Shown: positions 1 to 9,523, counted from the stretch's first letter. The stretch is DNA of 14,794 nt from CAYQDF01 sp964416175 (GCA_964416175.1 CAYQDF010000079.1:1-14794); one strand, 5' to 3'. Notes: generated by a model not told the origin, from the letters alone. Translations and numbers: made by a program.

Positions 1-2
1 GG

Positions 3-3000
3 CAGGAGGAATCAACCAGGCTGGCGCGATGGGTGTTGAACAGGTGGTTCCATGCTGGAAATATAAACCAGACCTCTTTCCAGGATGAACCTTTGGATTG
101 CTTGAACCAGGAATTTGCTCTTGCACAGCTGCTGTTTCTGGCAGGCCGATACGAAGAGGCAGATCAAATTTACTCCCAGGCGCTGAAAGATCATCAGAAA
201 ATTGCTCAAACCTTAAATACACATAAGGTTGAGTGTAATTTAGCGATAGGTGGAATCGAAGCTGGTATTCCAGCCTGGCATGAGATTATTAACCAGCCAA
301 AGGCAAAGCCACCTCACGCACTGATGATCGCAGCCGGAGATAAGGATATCATCGCCGCCCTCAAGTTAATAGAAGAAGACTCACCAGTGAATCATTCCGC
401 AGCCAGACACTACCTCGAAGCAGCTCAGGCGGCGCAGCAAAACCGGTTTCCCGAGGCGCGCAATTGGGCATACCAGGCGCTCACAATGTTGGAAGCGAAC
501 GCCCAAGACCCAGGCGCAACGGATTCAAAAGAACTGGTCATGGTTTTGACCTGGCTGGGGAACTTCCTTCTGAATTTATCTTACCCTCAGGCTGCTTTAC
601 GAGCAGTTCAGCTGGCACACAGTTTGAACCCCGATGACATCTCGATTCTCCGCCTCATGGCGACAGCAGCCAGCCTGGCAGGAGCAAATGAAACCGCGAT
701 CAATGCAGCTCAGCTGGCGACCGCCGCACAGCCAGCGAATCCTGAATTACGGCGTGAGCTTGCTGCCATCTATGAAGCTGCAGGAGATTGGGAAGCGGGG
801 CTGGTCGAACGCGAAAAATTAATTGATCGAAGATTCGCGCCACCTTCAGAATCGAATTGGCCGTCAGCGACAGACTGGCGCGAGCTCGCCGCCTGCGCCG
901 TGCGGGCAGGAGACCTTCATAAAGCAAAATCAGCTTGCTTTAAAGCCCTGGAGATGAGCCCAGAAGATGGACTCACCCAGGGCATTTTAGGGGAGATTTC
1001 CCTTGCCCTGGGAGAAAAAGAGCAGGCCATTAATCACCTGATCCTGGCCACCCAGCAGGCTCCCGACAAGCCTGAACCCTGGATAGCTCTTGCAAAATAC
1101 TATAACCAATCCGGCCAGAGAGAGAAGGCGATCGAGACTCTTCGATCTGCCGCAAATACAGTTGACACGGATCCCTTGATCCATTTATCACTCGGAGAAC
1201 AATATCTTGAGGACCGAGCTCTGACCCAGGCTGAAGCCAGCCTGAGCCGCGCCTACCAATTCATGGATCAAATGGAGATTATTCCGTTCAGGGCTTCCTC
1301 ATACCGCGATATTTTCGAACACAATGGAAATACTAAATCTCGCCATGAAGTCAGGGCGAGAATCGCATACCTGTACGGTTTGACTCTCTACGAGCTGGGG
1401 AAGATCGAACAGGCATTGAATGTCCTTTCTGATATTTATTCCGTTCATCCCTCATACCCTGATTTAGCCTACACCTATGGGAGAGTCTTGCTCGAGAAGG
1501 ATGAACTTCGGAAAGCAATTTCACCTTTGGCTGTGGCAGTCGCTTCGAACCCACGCGAGGTTGGTCCATACCTCGATTATGCATTTGCCTTATCGACCTC
1601 AAAAGAACAGCCGGACCTGGTAATCCAAAACTTGAATCAGGCCATCTCCCTCCTAGATCTATTGATGGCTGAGAGGCATAACCAGACTGTCGAGCAAGTT
1701 CCATCCAGGCCATCAAATACAATCGGTTGGATCTATGAAAAACCAGAGTGGAAGTATGGTTTCACCGCCCTCAAGGTGTTTTCTGAAGCTGACGAAGGCC
1801 AGATCCCGTTGCTTGCTCAAGGAATGGCAGTAGCTTTGCTCGCAGAAGCTCATGAAACCGCTTGCCAACTTGATAGCGCTATCCGCACGTATTCCCGGGC
1901 ATTGGAATCCGCCATCGCAAGTGATGAAGGTTGGAACATCCGCCTGTCTCTAGGAATGGCTCGAGTTGCTCTCCAGATGGCTCAACCGGAGATCGCAATC
2001 GCGGCGCTACAGGATGTCAGCCGAAAAGAGATAGACAACGTCGAAGTTTATCAAATCCTTACTGGGGCTTACGCTGCGATTGAACTCAATGAGGAAGCTT
2101 TACTGGCAGGCCGCCAGGCAGTTCAACTGGCTCCGGATAATGTCGAAATCCTCAGCTGGTTTGCGGATAAAGCTGTAGACTTCGGCGCTTCGGAGGCTGC
2201 TATCCCTTCGCTCGTGAGAGCTGTCGAAATCGATCCAAAACGCGCCGATCTGGCAGTCAGATTGGCAGAGATTTTCCTCGATTTTGGAAAGAAGATCGAA
2301 GCGCATGAATTACTGCTCAAAATTCTTTCAAATCCTCATGCGGCTCCTGACGACCTCTTTAAAGCTGCCATAGGATTTGGAAGTCTCGAAGATGATAAGA
2401 ATTCAGCTGCATGTCTCGAGCGCGCTCTCGAGCTCCAGCCTGATCCCCCACTCCAGATGTTGACGGATCTGACATCCGCTTATCATGCGAAAGGGGAGGA
2501 CGAATTGGCCTTGCGAACGATCGAAATTGCAGTCGATCGTCATGCGGATAATCCTGAGGTACACAAGATTAAGGCCGATATCCTGACAAGCCTGGGCCGG
2601 TTCCAGGCCGCCCAAGCCAGCCTGGAACACGCTCTGGTGTTGGTGCCGACTGATCCATCGCTCTATTATCAACTCGCAAGTTTATTGATTGAGCAGGGAA
2701 GATTGATTGAGGCGCGTGAATTGACCAGGAAGATGGTCGAATTCATCGACAACCACCAGATCGACCGATTCTCAATGAAGGCCCTGGAGTTTTCTGCCGA
2801 TATTGCCCGTTCTGTGCTGGATCTCGATTCGGCCCGGACTATTTTGTCTAAATTGGATATCGACTCGGCACCAGAGGAGAAGCTGACCGGAATCATATCC
2901 GGTCCACAAGACGTGGATTACTTCTGTCTCAAGGCGGAACTCGCGCTGGATGTTGACGAGGAAATCGCTGCCGCGGCAGCCGTCAATCAGATTGTGAATG

Positions 3001-4961
3001 CCGGCTCATCTCATCCACGTGTCCTCGCCTTGCAGGCTCGTCTGTCCTGGCGGCAAGGGGATCCGATGACGGCAGGAGAGTTTTTCTCGCGGGCTAATAA
3101 AGCCGTGACTTCTGGAGCAGTGCAGCAGGGGGAGGATATCCCCGACCGCACAAATTCGATCGTGGGAGTCGCACTCGCAGCAATCGATCTGGAACTGTGG
3201 GATCAAGCGGTTGACCTGTTGACCGCTCTCATCAAGAATTCGAAACCCAGTCCTTTCATATCCGTCCAGGCCGCCCGATCGATAATCCTGAAAGAGGAAT
3301 ATCATCGACTTTGTAAGGCACTCAATGTCACCAACCACGTACCCGAGCGGAAATCCTCAATTGAAGAAGAGCTCCAGGTGGCTTTGAGGACCCTTGAGTC
3401 TGTGAAAGTCAGCTTGCCGGATGATCTGCTCGAAAATCAACCAATTCTATTGAAAAGATGGCAGGCGAGATGTCAGGCGCTCCTGCATCCAGGTCCTGAA
3501 GCAGTCAGAATTTTGCAAGAATTACCTCCCGATCCTTCAGACCAGGCAGCTCTCATAACTACGCTCGCCCAGATGGATGATCTCGTAGCAATCTACCGAA
3601 TATTTAGATCTCTCCAAAATCAGTATCGGGAGACCTCAATCCACCATCTGATCCTGGCGCAGTTTGCGAATGCAATCTGTCAGAAGGGAAGGCGGCAGGA
3701 CGACATTGATGAGTCCATTCAAGCTGCCAGAGCGGCAATTGATCAAAAACCAGATCAACCATTGTATTATGTGATTCTCGCGCGGTTATCTCAAGCGAGT
3801 GGCGACTTGAAAACTGCTCTTGATGCATTTCAAACTGCGCTCTCGTTTTGGCCGGATGAACCTCGCTGGCACGCATCAGCAGCGAAAGTCGCATTGGCGG
3901 TAGGAGATGCGCCGGCCGCGATAGATCATCTCGACCGGGCGATTGCCCTGGAACCTGCACACATCCCGCACTACCTGGCATTGGGTGAGGCTTATCTCCA
4001 AATAGGCAATCCAAATCAAGCGGTGCGCGCCCTGGAACATGCGCTTGAGCTCGCGCCAAATCGGGTCGAAGCTCATCTGGCACTCGCTTCAGCACAGCTC
4101 GCTTGCGGAAGGATGAAAGAAGCGGCAGAGACCGCTGGAAAAGCGATAAGCCTGGCGCCTGATGAAATCTCGCCTTTACTTCTTGGCGCGGAAATTCATC
4201 TGAAAACAGGCGAGCCTGAGAAATCTAAACGATATGCCGAAGCAGCGCTGACTTTGAAACCAGAAAATCCGACTGCCAATCATCTGCTTGCGCGCGCCCT
4301 CGAAAAACTGGGTAGACCTGAAGAATCCTTGAGAGTGATCGAGAAGGCACTCCCGAACGCTGCCAATCCGATTCCGTTATTGTTACAGCGTGCAAAACTT
4401 ATCGGGTATGCCCACGGAGAGTCTGCAGCTTTTGATGCCCTCCAGGAACTTTCAAACCGATATCCAGACGAACCTTTCATTCTGGCTGAGCTGGCAAAAA
4501 ACCTGGCAAAATCTGGCAACCAGGATCAGGCAATCCAGACAGCCCAGAAGGCGCTGCGAAGTGGAAACGGGCATCTTTCTCAAGAAGAACGTGCCGATTT
4601 GCATTATCTGCTCGGCACCCTGCTGCGTCAGAGTGGCCAGCTGGACCAGGCAGTTCACCAGCTTTCAGAAGCAGCGCGGCAGTCTCCCCAAAATTTAGAG
4701 ATCTACCTGGACCTTGGAAAACTCTTCCAAGAGCGAAGGCAGTATGGAAAAGCGATTGAAACTCTGCGAAAGGCGCTTGTGTTGGCGCCTGAAGATCCAA
4801 GACCGTACTACCAGATTGGAGTGGCACTTCGTGAAAGTCACGACTTCCAGGCTGCGGAAACAATGTTGAGGCGCGCAGCTGAGTTAGCACCCAAAGATGT
4901 GTCAATTCACCGCCAGCTGGCTGCCCTGATTGCATTAAACCTCGTCCACAACAACCATTAG
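3..4961 (+). CDS. Giant TPR-repeat protein, 5' end beyond the window
   Basis: At least 1642 residues, almost all tetratricopeptide-type helical hairpins. The clearest run is at residues ~1300-1440 (numbered from the GTG at 33), where the usual A-x-x-L/Y-x-x-x-G, A-x-x-x-x-x-x-A-L and L-x-P pattern repeats about every 34 residues; another is at ~1520-1640. More degenerate TPRs fill the rest, for example ~28-60 and ~690-740. I see no signal peptide, membrane helix or catalytic motif, so it is probably a cytoplasmic protein-interaction scaffold. A GTG at 33 could start it, but the frame is open from base 3 without a stop, no Shine-Dalgarno sits at the right distance from 33, and the upstream codons read as plausible protein, so I treat it as 5'-partial. 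It ends 17 bp before the C25-like protease gene, suggesting co-transcription. The partner and pathway cannot be told from the sequence. The reading frame and TPR nature are secure; the start is not. Confidence 0.9.
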   Translation, partial: QEESTRLARWVLNRWFHAGNINQTSFQDEPLDCLNQEFALAQLLFLAGRYEEADQIYSQALKDHQKIAQTLNTHKVECNLAIGGIEAGIPAWHEIINQPKAKPPHALMIAAGDKDIIAALKLIEEDSPVNHSAARHYLEAAQAAQQNRFPEARNWAYQALTMLEANAQDPGATDSKELVMVLTWLGNFLLNLSYPQAALRAVQLAHSLNPDDISILRLMATAASLAGANETAINAAQLATAAQPANPELRRELAAIYEAAGDWEAGLVEREKLIDRRFAPPSESNWPSATDWRELAACAVRAGDLHKAKSACFKALEMSPEDGLTQGILGEISLALGEKEQAINHLILATQQAPDKPEPWIALAKYYNQSGQREKAIETLRSAANTVDTDPLIHLSLGEQYLEDRALTQAEASLSRAYQFMDQMEIIPFRASSYRDIFEHNGNTKSRHEVRARIAYLYGLTLYELGKIEQALNVLSDIYSVHPSYPDLAYTYGRVLLEKDELRKAISPLAVAVASNPREVGPYLDYAFALSTSKEQPDLVIQNLNQAISLLDLLMAERHNQTVEQVPSRPSNTIGWIYEKPEWKYGFTALKVFSEADEGQIPLLAQGMAVALLAEAHETACQLDSAIRTYSRALESAIASDEGWNIRLSLGMARVALQMAQPEIAIAALQDVSRKEIDNVEVYQILTGAYAAIELNEEALLAGRQAVQLAPDNVEILSWFADKAVDFGASEAAIPSLVRAVEIDPKRADLAVRLAEIFLDFGKKIEAHELLLKILSNPHAAPDDLFKAAIGFGSLEDDKNSAACLERALELQPDPPLQMLTDLTSAYHAKGEDELALRTIEIAVDRHADNPEVHKIKADILTSLGRFQAAQASLEHALVLVPTDPSLYYQLASLLIEQGRLIEARELTRKMVEFIDNHQIDRFSMKALEFSADIARSVLDLDSARTILSKLDIDSAPEEKLTGIISGPQDVDYFCLKAELALDVDEEIAAAAAVNQIVNAGSSHPRVLALQARLSWRQGDPMTAGEFFSRANKAVTSGAVQQGEDIPDRTNSIVGVALAAIDLELWDQAVDLLTALIKNSKPSPFISVQAARSIILKEEYHRLCKALNVTNHVPERKSSIEEELQVALRTLESVKVSLPDDLLENQPILLKRWQARCQALLHPGPEAVRILQELPPDPSDQAALITTLAQMDDLVAIYRIFRSLQNQYRETSIHHLILAQFANAICQKGRRQDDIDESIQAARAAIDQKPDQPLYYVILARLSQASGDLKTALDAFQTALSFWPDEPRWHASAAKVALAVGDAPAAIDHLDRAIALEPAHIPHYLALGEAYLQIGNPNQAVRALEHALELAPNRVEAHLALASAQLACGRMKEAAETAGKAISLAPDEISPLLLGAEIHLKTGEPEKSKRYAEAALTLKPENPTANHLLARALEKLGRPEESLRVIEKALPNAANPIPLLLQRAKLIGYAHGESAAFDALQELSNRYPDEPFILAELAKNLAKSGNQDQAIQTAQKALRSGNGHLSQEERADLHYLLGTLLRQSGQLDQAVHQLSEAARQSPQNLEIYLDLGKLFQERRQYGKAIETLRKALVLAPEDPRPYYQIGVALRESHDFQAAETMLRRAAELAPKDVSIHRQLAALIALNLVHNNH

Positions 4962-4978
4962 ATCCCATATTTCCGATA

Positions 4979-7771
4979 ATGACAGCCAACAAACCATCAC
5001 CTCCCAACAATTCATGGAAAATGATCCAGAGATCGACATTAATCCAGCTGGTTGAAACCGCAATCCAAACAGGCTCAACCAGGTTTGCCCGTCAGGCTTC
5101 CCTCTCCTGGTTGGCTTATTTTCCTGGAGATCTTCACGTCAAACTCCTTTATGGAAAAGCAGAAATCCAGGCTGGAAACTTTAGACGTGCTGGACGTGTG
5201 ATTGGCGAAGTTTGTTCAGCAGACCCTGAATATCTCGAAGCCTGGGAGTATCTTGCTATCACTTTAAAACAGGCAGCGGCGGCGGATGGTCCTTCAGCGC
5301 ACGCCTACGAACTGGCGGATTGCTTTGCATCGATCCATGCCCTGGGAGGTACCCCAGAGACGAGTTTCCCTTTACCGACCTGGTCAGATTCAATTCTTAT
5401 GGCCCGTAATTATGCCAAACATAAGGACATCGAAAACGCAAGTTTTCACCTCCACAATGCCCTTCTCACCAATCCACTGCCATCGCTCGTTGTGGTGACC
5501 CATCTTGGCTTGGCATTAATCCAGAAGATGCCAGACGAAGCTGTTCAGGATCTCGCCCGCCACTACAGAGAAAGTCATCCGGGATGCCTCGTCCCGATCC
5601 TGGTGCAAGCCAATGCGCTCATGGATACGGGTGAATCAGAAAAAGCTGTTGCTCTGCTGCACGAGGCAGCTTCTCTGGATGTTTCCAGCCAGGTTGCGTC
5701 CAGGTTGTGGGGGCCGAACCACCGCTATTGTGGACTATGGCCAGAAAAACTGGAAGCACCCCTCACAGTGATTCCACCAGCTGAAGTCGCCGGTGTATTC
5801 GGCTGGAACAGACTTCCCCAGGAGAGTTTCTCTGGTCGCGTTCCAAATAGAGAATTAACCTTCGCGGAAACACAGGAAATGGATCTCCTGTCTATCAATA
5901 GAGATGCACAGGCGGTGAGACCTCCTGAAACCAGTCCAACTCAGCCAGGAGCTCCACAGAATTCTGATTCAGAAACCTCAGAAAAAATTACATCTCGCCC
6001 GGCGAAAAACCAGTCCTGGCAGCGTGTCCTTCCTGAATCGTTGCGCTCGGTTCAGGCGGAACTGGAACGGATCGCCGGCCACCTGAAACGGGACCAACTG
6101 GTGCGCGCGGATGGTCGATTTCCAGTCTATGTGATCTTGACGACCCGAACCGGATTGCTCAGGCGATACGGATCCGGAGGAGTTGAAGCAATTAATCAAG
6201 AATTGGCCAGACTCCAGTCAGTCATCGCAGCATCTTGGGATTGGAACGCAATCCTCTTGTACGCTGACGACCCAGATTCCACAAGCAGTTTCAACCTTTC
6301 GCCGGTAGCTTACGATGACCCTTGGGGAATAAAATTACTGGTCACGGACCTGGACAACACTCTTGCCCGGCACGGTGAGATGATCGGCGCTTTGCTGATC
6401 GTCGGCGGTCCGGATATCGTACCGTTCCACCGCCTGCCTAACCCGGTTGATGACGAAGACCCAGATGTCCCATCTGATAATCCCTACGCAACAAGGGATG
6501 AAAATTACTTCATCCCTGAATGGCCGGTGGGCAGATTACCAGGCGGCAGCCAGCAAGATCCGGCGATGCTGATTTCCGCGCTGCGTCGGATTGCAGATTC
6601 GAGATCAAAAGGTCATCTCCGTCGTCCCTGGTACAGCCGCCTGCTCACCTTTTTTAACCCCTTGAGCAGGATCCGGTCACCTCATCCGCGGCACAGCTGG
6701 GGTTACACCGCAGCAGTCTGGCGTAGAGCTTCGCTTTCAGTCTTTCGACCAATTGGCGATCCACACCATATGTATGTTTCTCCTCCGATCCAGGCAGGTG
6801 GAAACCACGACCGGAGGCGAAGATCGACCCTGATCCCTCCGACCAGGCTTGGATATTTCAATCTGCACGGCCTCCAGGATGCCAATGAATGGTTTGGCCA
6901 GCGGGACCCTGCCGAGAAATCAGGGGATCCAGACTATCCGATCGCTCTCCGGCCTGAAGACGTGGTCAATGGTGGTCGCGCCCCTTCTATAGTCTTCAGC
7001 GAAGCCTGCTACGGTGCGAATATCATCGGTAAGAAAGTCGATGAAGCTTTAGCGCTCAAATTCCTCGCCTCCGGTAGCATTGCAGTCGTAGGTTCAACTT
7101 GCACCTCATATGGATCGATCACCCCACCTTTGATCGCTGCCGATCTGCTTGGACACGCATTCTGGCGTTTTCTCCAAGAAGGTTTGCCCGTGGGCGAAGC
7201 TCTCCGGCGTGGCAAAATCCATCTGGCTAAAGAAATGCATCGGCGGCAAGGCTACCTGGATGGGGAAGATCAGAAGACCCTCATATCCTTCGTTCTCTAT
7301 GGGGATCCTCTCGCAACTATGACCAGACCAAGCTCCAAATCTAGGCCCGTCTCGCGCGCCTTGACCCCACAATCTGGTATCAAGATCGTTTGTGATAAAT
7401 CGGGGGTGTGCAGACCTGAAACAAGCCGGCCCACGGATAAATTACCCGGTACGAATCCGTTTCCAGTATCCCCCTCAACCATGGCGCAAGTTAAACGGTT
7501 TGTCGAGGAATATCTCCCCGGGTTTAAGGATGCCGAATTGGCATTTTCCCGCCCACATCTCGACTGCGCTGGACAGGATCACGACAGCCCCACTTCAAAG
7601 ATCACCGCAAAATCTCTTCCGAAGGGTTCTCTCGATCGCAATGTCATTACACTGAAAAAACAGATAATCACACCCCCATCCGATACCACTTCAAGCCATA
7701 CCCATCGCCATTTTGCCCGCCTGACGTTGGATGAGGACGGAACGATCGTAAAACTCGCAGTTTCTCGTTAG
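4979..7771 (+). CDS. TPR-linked C25/caspase-like cysteine peptidase
   Basis: A 930-residue protein in three parts. Residues ~20-240 are TPR-like helical hairpins (for example ~68-100, ~149-184 and ~215-234). Residues ~290-350 are a low-complexity linker rich in P, S, T and Q. Residues ~375-785 resemble the peptidase C25 (gingipain-type caspase-like) fold: a hydrophobic strand ending G-G-P-D-I-V-P at ~474-481, then an acidic stretch with D-N-P-Y-A and V-G-R-L-P (~500-521), F-N-L-H-G with His630, and S-E-A-C-Y-G with Cys677. His-Gly followed about 45 residues later by a Cys after a beta strand is the clan CD dyad. Known C25 enzymes are usually secreted; this one has no signal peptide, so an intracellular role is inferred. 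Residues ~785-930 are an uncharacterised tail. No clear Shine-Dalgarno precedes the ATG, and the ATG at 5021 is an alternative start. CHAT is the main alternative fold assignment. The substrate is unknown. Confidence 0.88.
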   Translation: MTANKPSPPNNSWKMIQRSTLIQLVETAIQTGSTRFARQASLSWLAYFPGDLHVKLLYGKAEIQAGNFRRAGRVIGEVCSADPEYLEAWEYLAITLKQAAAADGPSAHAYELADCFASIHALGGTPETSFPLPTWSDSILMARNYAKHKDIENASFHLHNALLTNPLPSLVVVTHLGLALIQKMPDEAVQDLARHYRESHPGCLVPILVQANALMDTGESEKAVALLHEAASLDVSSQVASRLWGPNHRYCGLWPEKLEAPLTVIPPAEVAGVFGWNRLPQESFSGRVPNRELTFAETQEMDLLSINRDAQAVRPPETSPTQPGAPQNSDSETSEKITSRPAKNQSWQRVLPESLRSVQAELERIAGHLKRDQLVRADGRFPVYVILTTRTGLLRRYGSGGVEAINQELARLQSVIAASWDWNAILLYADDPDSTSSFNLSPVAYDDPWGIKLLVTDLDNTLARHGEMIGALLIVGGPDIVPFHRLPNPVDDEDPDVPSDNPYATRDENYFIPEWPVGRLPGGSQQDPAMLISALRRIADSRSKGHLRRPWYSRLLTFFNPLSRIRSPHPRHSWGYTAAVWRRASLSVFRPIGDPHHMYVSPPIQAGGNHDRRRRSTLIPPTRLGYFNLHGLQDANEWFGQRDPAEKSGDPDYPIALRPEDVVNGGRAPSIVFSEACYGANIIGKKVDEALALKFLASGSIAVVGSTCTSYGSITPPLIAADLLGHAFWRFLQEGLPVGEALRRGKIHLAKEMHRRQGYLDGEDQKTLISFVLYGDPLATMTRPSSKSRPVSRALTPQSGIKIVCDKSGVCRPETSRPTDKLPGTNPFPVSPSTMAQVKRFVEEYLPGFKDAELAFSRPHLDCAGQDHDSPTSKITAKSLPKGSLDRNVITLKKQIITPPSDTTSSHTHRHFARLTLDEDGTIVKLAVSR

Positions 7772-7773
7772 GG

Positions 7774-9450
7774 TTACTTGGGAAACTCCCAGATTAAAAA
7801 TTGGTCATCAACACATTCCATCTGGGTTTCAGAGACTTGCAGGCATATCGCGAATGGGATCAGAGTGACATTTGGAGCTTCAATCGGTGGAGTGCTGAAA
7901 TTTGTGTATCCATTCTCATCTGTTGGTTCAAGCAAGACAGTCCGAGTCTCGCCATCAGGAAGTGTCAACCTGACAATTAGCTCTCTGTTTCGGAGCGGAT
8001 CGCCATCCTCAGTGACCCGGATTTGAATATCCAGGATTCCTCCAACGGGAATATAATTTGCGCTTTTTCTGACTTCGATCCTGACCTGAGAATTGTCTAT
8101 TGCATCAGGAGCACCTTCTTCAGGGTGGACAAACATCTCCGCGTACATTTTTCCCAGGGGAGCTAGGCTTAATCTTTCTGATTCAGGTTTATTCACGTCA
8201 AAATCAACGCACAGATTCTCGAAACACTGCCTGAAGATACCCTGGCTTACCATCACAGGTTCAGAGATTGGCGCTCCGCTGATCAGAATTCCACCATACT
8301 GATGAAGGAACGCGATGAAAAGTGTTGGCACGTGAAACCCAAGATCGCCTTGTACTGGAATAAACTCCATCAAGGGGTCCTCTCGCCTGGGTCCTGGTGT
8401 TCCAACTTCCATCCCCACGATTCTGGCGATGGGTCGTAAAGTCCAAACAGGTTCTACATGGCTGTAATCCCTGAATACCAGAGGAAGCCAGGCAGCCGGA
8501 ATTAATTGGGTATCTCTAATTCCATTAGCTTCAGCATCGATCTGTATCACCAGCGGCAGCCAGGATTGCGGGGAACCAGACACGGCGAGCCCTGGAGATC
8601 GGGACTGAAAATTCAATAGAACCTCTGGCAGCCACAGCTGAAACATACCCTGGATTTCTTGAGGTATCTCCTGGCGATCAGCGCGGAGGACCATGACGAC
8701 ATTTTCGAAGATTACCTCGACATTATCGTCCTGAGCGAGCCTGGGTTCTGACAATGTTATCCCGGTAAAACTCAATCCCAATCGCGCGGCTGCCGAGCTG
8801 AAGGGTTCAGGTAAGAAGCCATGCATGCTTGGGATGCTGTTCGACGAAGCTCGATACCTGCATCGGTAATCACAGGCATAGACCCCATAGGCTAACAAAT
8901 GAACTGTTCCAGGAGGTTCATTCTCCATACGGTAGAATCCGAAATTCTCGAAATACTGTTCAATCCGCCTTTTTTCAGGATTATGCCGGGCTTCCGTTAA
9001 CGGCCTTCCGACGAATCTCGCCCCTCCAAGTTCCTCATAGAAGGGTACGAATTCCTGATAGATGATATGACCATTTGAATATCGGATTCCCGGGGTGCCC
9101 GGATTTGGTACAGGCGGTTCTGCAACCCCCATCATGACTCCCAAGGGAGCAAAGCTGAACCGATCGCTCGGAGGCGCGGAGGGATCGTAAGTCATGAGAC
9201 CCGCTTCGACATATTGTAATTTGATATTCCCTGACTCGATGAGAGGAGATATAGGAGGCCCAAGCGTCGCTTCGCCGCCGACATTGGCATAAAACTCAGC
9301 AAAAATCAGGTCGATTGGGAAAACGTCTTGCAGTGAACTTACCTCAGGCAGGGGTGCCTGCGTATTTTCTTGATTGTTGGATGGAAAATTGCATGCACTC
9401 GCGAAACACAAAATGCTGATTACAAAGAATACCGAGTTTCTCAGAGGCAT
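7774..9450 (-). CDS. LGFP-like repeat lipoprotein with WLPLV insert
   Basis: A 558-residue predicted lipoprotein: a short charged start, a hydrophobic core, and lipobox A-S-A-C with Cys20, followed by Asn and a polar S/N/Q-rich tether. Four degenerate repeats follow at ~45-108, ~128-200, ~212-258 and ~362-437. Their pattern is F-x-x-F-Y-x-x-x-G-G, then L/V-G-x-P-I/L-S/T, then Q-Y/C-F-E-N, which resembles LGFP-type repeats of cell-wall-associated proteins. Between repeats three and four, W-L-P-x-V occurs at residues 273, 297 and 321, exactly 24 apart; the upstream paralogue lacks this segment. The C-terminal ~451-555 looks like an Ig-like beta-sandwich. Cysteine pairs 193/197, 409/414 and 536/546 are shared with the paralogue. 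It is probably exposed on the outer face of the membrane. No catalytic motif is seen and binding of envelope polymer is only a guess. Its stop lies 2 bp from the convergent protease gene, and no good Shine-Dalgarno is visible. Confidence 0.85.
   Translation of the reverse strand: MPLRNSVFFVISILCFASACNFPSNNQENTQAPLPEVSSLQDVFPIDLIFAEFYANVGGEATLGPPISPLIESGNIKLQYVEAGLMTYDPSAPPSDRFSFAPLGVMMGVAEPPVPNPGTPGIRYSNGHIIYQEFVPFYEELGGARFVGRPLTEARHNPEKRRIEQYFENFGFYRMENEPPGTVHLLAYGVYACDYRCRYRASSNSIPSMHGFLPEPFSSAAARLGLSFTGITLSEPRLAQDDNVEVIFENVVMVLRADRQEIPQEIQGMFQLWLPEVLLNFQSRSPGLAVSGSPQSWLPLVIQIDAEANGIRDTQLIPAAWLPLVFRDYSHVEPVWTLRPIARIVGMEVGTPGPRREDPLMEFIPVQGDLGFHVPTLFIAFLHQYGGILISGAPISEPVMVSQGIFRQCFENLCVDFDVNKPESERLSLAPLGKMYAEMFVHPEEGAPDAIDNSQVRIEVRKSANYIPVGGILDIQIRVTEDGDPLRNRELIVRLTLPDGETRTVLLEPTDENGYTNFSTPPIEAPNVTLIPFAICLQVSETQMECVDDQFLIWEFPK
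8476..8634 (-). repeat. Three 72-bp-spaced WLPxV-coding repeats
   Basis: Within the lipoprotein gene, the codons for W-L-P-E-V (8620-8634), W-L-P-L-V (8548-8562) and W-L-P-L-V (8476-8490) recur every 72 bp, that is every 24 residues. DNA similarity is strongest around the motif itself; the rest of each unit has diverged. Related Y/W-L-P-L-V motifs are, as I recall, common in extracellular proteins of Chloroflexota. The array accounts for most of the extra length of this protein over its paralogue, so it probably arose by internal duplication or domain insertion. Confidence 0.6.
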
Positions 9451-9523
9451 TTGGTTGGCACCGTAAATTACACCAGATGTAAGTTCAGCCTGGAGTGATA
9501 TTAATCAATTGGATTGGATGACT

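Noticed and set aside
3604..5010. Long antisense open frames opposite the giant TPR gene (for example 3604-4095 and 4477-5010)
   Set aside because: They are opposite a strongly supported coding frame, have erratic composition rich in R, P, S and H, and have no recognisable motifs; they mirror the codon pattern of the real gene.
7779..7791. Small hairpin TGGGA-AAC-TCCCA at the convergent gene ends, as a terminator
   Set aside because: Only a 5-bp stem with a 3-base loop, no T-run on either side for either strand, and it overlaps the last codons of the lipoprotein gene.
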